From Ventricola sp036297385 (GTDB lineage: Bacteria > Bacillota > Clostridia > Christensenellales > Aristaeellaceae), in assembly GCA_036297385.1 (NCBI GenBank), contig JAXJLD010000175.1, forward strand, positions 1 through 13,500: 13,500 bases of DNA, written 5' to 3'. Shown here piece after piece: positions 13,358-13,500 of the stretch. A program made the position numbers and the translations under genes. The notes under the pieces were generated by a model that had not been told where the DNA came from, ran no database searches, and worked only from the letters and a program-made list of their open reading frames with translations. Every line of letters begins with the position of its first letter. Position 1 is the stretch's first letter.

Positions 13358-13500
13358 ATTCCGGGAAACTCGCATAGTCGCGCTTGGCGCTCCTTGCGAT
13401 TTCCGACCTTCCGCCTGCTTGTTTCGCCCACTGGGCGCGGCAGGCTCCAGATTCCGGGAAACTCGCATAGTCGCGCTTCGCGCTCCTTGCGATTTCCGAC
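13358..13500. repeat. 93-bp tandem unit with internal hairpins (truncated by window end)
   Basis: Bases 13358-13407 recur at 13451-13500 with a single mismatch (G13386 versus C13479), a period of 93. Each 50-base part is itself an imperfect inverted repeat (GGAAA...TTTCC, GCGC arms). The linking 43 bases (13408-13450) hold the nested GCCTGC/GCAGGC and CGCCCA/TGGGCG hairpin that also occurs at 6-36. The second copy runs to the window edge, so the array probably continues. No coding sequence overlaps it. Confidence 0.88.

Noticed and set aside
13358..13500. CRISPR array
   Set aside because: The 50-base repeats are too long, are palindromic throughout, and the 43-base interval is itself a repeated hairpin rather than a unique spacer; there are no cas genes.

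Overview
The window comes from a GC-rich, spore-forming-type member of the Clostridia (Bacillota). The evidence is a yqfC-yqfD-phoH-pgpH-ybeY-cdd-era block, strong GGAGG Shine-Dalgarno sites, TTG and GTG starts beside ATG, a butyrate kinase gene, and secreted CotH-kinase and SH3 proteins of the kind common in gut Clostridia. The genus cannot be fixed from the sequence alone. Every credible gene lies on the minus strand, so the window reads from right to left. There is no tRNA, rRNA, CRISPR array, transposase or phage gene.

Right end (13064-13500): intergenic DNA with a structured repeat element. It holds two adjacent perfect 8-bp hairpins (13294-13332), then a 93-bp unit that runs for one full copy and into a second, cut by the window end. 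A 31-bp piece of the same unit reappears at the left end (6-36). Butyrate kinase (11939-13063) follows, with its own extended -10 promoter (13119-13147) and a terminator (11898-11928). No ptb gene lies within 430 bp upstream of it.

Middle (7620-11568): an AT-richer spacer (11569-11938), then a CmpB-type membrane protein with coiled-coil and acidic tails (10453-11568), an exported three-repeat SH3-like protein (9541-10362) and an exported CotH-family kinase (7820-9466). The last two are each followed by a hairpin terminator. These three look like cell-envelope or spore-surface accessory functions. The next gene (6816-7619) has a near-consensus sigma-A promoter and a strong terminator. It encodes a protein that resembles a response-regulator receiver followed by a helical region, but lacks the expected phosphoacceptor Asp and any DNA-binding domain.

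Left half (178-6722): the conserved housekeeping and sporulation operon yqfC, yqfD, phoH, pgpH, ybeY-cdd and era, tightly packed with overlaps of 4 and 38 bases. It joins sporulation membrane proteins, an RNA-linked ATPase, a c-di-AMP phosphodiesterase, rRNA maturation (YbeY), pyrimidine salvage (Cdd) and 30S assembly (Era). Compared with the Bacillus order, dgkA is missing and ybeY is fused in frame to cdd. A good internal ribosome binding site and ATG remain at the join, so a free cytidine deaminase could also be made. The operon ends at an unusually long hairpin followed by a T run (81-163).

No clearly novel defence or mobile system is present. The most notable items are the ybeY-cdd fusion with its internal start, the orphan receiver-like protein, the exported CotH/SH3 pair, the pgpH tail repeat and the 93-bp hairpin repeats at both window ends.
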